Assembly (NCBI GenBank): GCA_018894105.1 | Contig: CM032121.1 | Location: forward strand, 7,916,507 to 7,980,506 | Direction: 5' to 3' | DNA from: Jacaranda mimosifolia | Taxonomy: Eukaryota; Streptophyta; Magnoliopsida; Lamiales; Bignoniaceae | DNA: 64,000 nt | Notes under the pieces: model-generated | The model's database searches: none | What the model was told of the DNA's origin: nothing | What the model saw: only the letters and a program-made list of their open reading frames with translations | In this document: piece by piece, positions 61,670 through 64,000 of the stretch | Layout of the letters: each line of letters starts with the position of its first letter | Position numbering within the stretch: the first letter of the stretch is position 1 | Made by a program: the position numbers and the translations under genes

Positions 61670-62584
61670 TGACTGAGTACAATGCTTAACATTCTTGGCT
61701 AAGATCAATTCACTAAAGCTCTATCCAGAATGTGAACAAGGAAATGTCCGAATATGCCCGGCGACACTTGGCTACATTGCTTTATACAAATAAGTTCAAC
61801 AAGTTTGCTTTGAGAGATTAACGCATATGCCCTATACTTATAATGAGGAATTGGGTTTGATGTTCAATATATCTTCCAAAATCTTTTGCGAATCTAGCAC
61901 ATTCAAGCACTTGTTTTGAGGATATAATTTGCCTAAATACATTCATCTTGAATGCATGAATATGAAAAAAATGTGATGTTACGTTTTTTGAATTCATTAT
62001 CTTCTCGTCCATGACAATGGATTCTTGCAGGAATTCAGTGACTGAACCATATGTGCTTGTGCTCATTTATGCTTGAGCCCTAATAGTTATGTCATGGCTT
62101 CTAAAAATCCTGCAGGAAAATAATTGTGGATTATAAATCGGGGCTTCGAAAAAACTGAGCCTGAGCTCAAGTATTGTACTCATGGTCATCTCATTTTGAT
62201 CTATAGCACAAAATAGGATCCATACAGTAACCCAATGACTGAACCAAATCAAACTTGGAATTGTTCGTTCAAATACTCTCAAAATAAAATAATTTCAAAA
62301 TTAAATATATACAGGCCAAAGCTCTGAGTGTGACAAAAACTTTGCTATGTTTCTGTGCATGAATAAAAGTTTAAGCTTTAAAGATCTATACATCTGTTGT
62401 ACTTACAACTTCCCAAGTGATAATAATACATGAGTATCAATATCTATATTTTCACCCATTAGCATATTGACCTTGTTTCTAGCAATTTTTCATGTAGCCC
62501 CAATATTGTTCCAATCAAATTACTGCCATGTTAACAAGAAAAATGTGCATGACGATGTCAAAAATACACACAAATCATATCCAT
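61670..62584. other. Spacer between convergent pseudogenes
   Basis: No recognised gene. Two minus-strand open stretches (61818-62066 and 62067-62282) have no family resemblance I can name and start on non-ATG codons or in decayed sequence. Confidence 0.4.
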
Positions 62585-64000
62585 TTACAATCTATGCTTG
62601 TCTTGCAGTTGAATAAATACATTTAAAATACCAAAACTCACTTCATTTTGTAGAGGCAGTATGTGGTAGTAGAACATGTAGGGTTTTGGTACTTGACCCA
62701 ACACATTTATATAGCTCGAGAAAGGACCATATGGCACATTGGATATCTGACAAGCAACTTGGTGCATGGGATGTATAAATGAAAATGGGAACGATGGGTG
62801 AATGGAATTACCAAAGCTAGGTTTGTTCCGCATGGATCCAAGCAAGACATGAATGATGTTAGGCATGTGACTTTGTGCATTGGCATTGGAATTCAAGCTC
62901 TCTGGTGGGATGGCGCCATTAGTATAATTTGGTGGTGGTGTTGTACCCTTACCATTGTTTGCACCACTTTTCTTCCCTTGTGTATTCTTTCGCCTCTCCA
63001 AATTTGATGGATTCATATCACAAGTACTAGGCTTATGGCTGACACCACTTATAATCACAATAAGACATAATAAAGAATTCTAATTAGTAAGATAATCACA
63101 ATCAACTAACAAAATTGCCAAAACCACTATAAACAAACATAATACAACTAAAGCCATGAAAATTCAACATACGAACTAAAATGGGATATATTACCTGCAG
63201 AAGCTATATTTTTGCTTCTTTGCACTACAAGCTCCCCTACTTTGTATTTTACTAGGGTCCAACACTCCCTGTTCTTTTGTGTCTTTTAGGGTCACCCACA
63301 TCTTTATAGGGAGTTTCATTCTCTATTTCATCATTACTCTGACTAAAATCGAACACAGAATTACAATGCACTATAAATTGCTCTTCAGCATGTTCAATCA
63401 ATTCTGTCACCCGATTCATGGAGTTCCTAAAATCAGTAGACGTCTGCGATGAAATAATGAACAAGTTGAACACACCTTGTTCAATCTTGCAAACCTGCTC
63501 GGTTGTGCATGAACTTTTTTACTGTGACATGAAATTTTATCTTTCCATTTACTACCACATTCAATAAGCCATTGAGGAAGTATGCTTTCCCTAGGAAATT
63601 TCATAATGACCAAACACTTCAACACTGATATTATATGGCAACATGGTAGATCCTCAGACTCCAGCATCAAATAATTAAATTGGCACTTATATTTATCAAC
63701 ATCAATATGTACAGTATAACCATTCCCCTCATCATTATTGTAATGTCTAAAAAGAAACATATGATTGCTTTCAACTGGTTTGCAATTACTCTCCAGCACA
63801 AGAACCTGTTCTACTCTAATTTGATCATGTATGAGGAAAAAGACCTTCTTCGTGCAAATACGAGTTGCATGTCTCTTAAGCATTTCCAGAGGATTCTCTC
63901 TTTCAACAAGCTTCAACCTCTCACATTCTAATTGCTTCACAAGAAAATCACTCCTAAATCTCCCTAAAGTGTGGATGTAGTGCTGCAAAAATTGTGTCCA
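62585..64000 (-). pseudogene. FAR1/FRS-like gene, partial and frameshifted
   Basis: The C-terminal half of a FAR1-RELATED SEQUENCE-type protein, a family derived from Mutator-like transposases; the 5' part lies beyond the window. From the right, 63988-63480 encodes a SWIM-like region in which the second Cys pair is LPCCHIISVLKCLV but the first C-x-C is only KCQF. RFARLNKV then leads to a frameshift near 63472 (a repeated GT), after which TDFRNSMNRVTELIEHAEEQ continues the family pattern. Another shift near 63310 is followed by VLDPSKIQSRGACSAKKQKY and SFC, then a gt donor at about 63195. The last exon (63058-62585) begins with SHKPSTCDMNPSN, the tail of a zinc knuckle. It is not functional as it stands. 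Confidence 0.75.

Noticed and set aside
62585..64000. Native FHY3/FAR1 transcription factor gene
   Set aside because: At least two frameshifts and a degraded first SWIM cysteine pair; proximity to a transposon-type Ulp1 gene favours a transposon relic.
1..64000. tRNA, rRNA, CRISPR or viral integration signals
   Set aside because: None seen; the tRNA-like A and B boxes all sit in SINEs, and the reverse transcriptases are Ty1/copia with LTRs and tRNA-iMet primer sites.

Overview
The window is nuclear DNA of a flowering plant, most likely a eudicot. The evidence is the AT-rich intergenic sequence, a CYP82-type cytochrome P450, a tRNA-iMet-primed Ty1/copia element, tRNA-derived SINEs, Helitrons, Mutator-like elements, and spliced fragments of plant housekeeping genes. 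I saw no bacterial, viral, CRISPR or defence-type operon. Only one protein-coding gene looks intact.

Layout. Positions 1-50.9 kb are a tandem segmental duplication of a unit of about 20 kb. Copy A (1-20050) is nearly full length, since the window opens inside it. Copy B (20051-48626) is full length plus a large insertion. Copy C (48627 to about 50940) is only the first 2.3 kb of the unit. The unit holds, in order: a CACTA-like remnant, a hAT transposase remnant, a 2.1-kb Helitron, a two-exon CYP82-like P450 gene, and a second, minus-strand Helitron that is itself split by a Ty1/copia retrotransposon. The P450 of copy A (7903-10137) is open throughout (523 codons). That of copy B (38201-40414) has frameshifts and stops.

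Because copies can be compared base by base, insertions can be ordered. The two Helitrons and the copia element are in both A and B, so they predate the duplication. A SINE (1257-1522), a Pack-MULE carrying a GRF-type zinc-finger fragment (4381-5121) and a 2.2-kb solo LTR nested in the copia (14093-16307) are only in A. A minus-strand Helitron of about 8.9 kb (20967 to about 29900) is only in B.

The large Helitron of copy B is the most interesting object. It carries exon fragments of three unrelated genes, all in its own orientation: UDP-glucose:sterol glucosyltransferase (UGT80), mitochondrial ribosomal protein mL46, and cytosolic lysyl-tRNA synthetase. An mL46 exon and a LysRS exon lie about 115 bp apart. 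It has a CTAG 3' end behind a perfect 6-bp GC hairpin.

Positions 51-58 kb are AT-rich spacer with SINE-like pieces and a 116-bp tandem repeat. Positions 58-64 kb hold a decayed Ulp1 (C48) protease gene on the plus strand facing a decayed FAR1-like gene on the minus strand. Both are gene types carried by plant Mutator-like elements, and the pair probably belongs to one that runs off the right edge.
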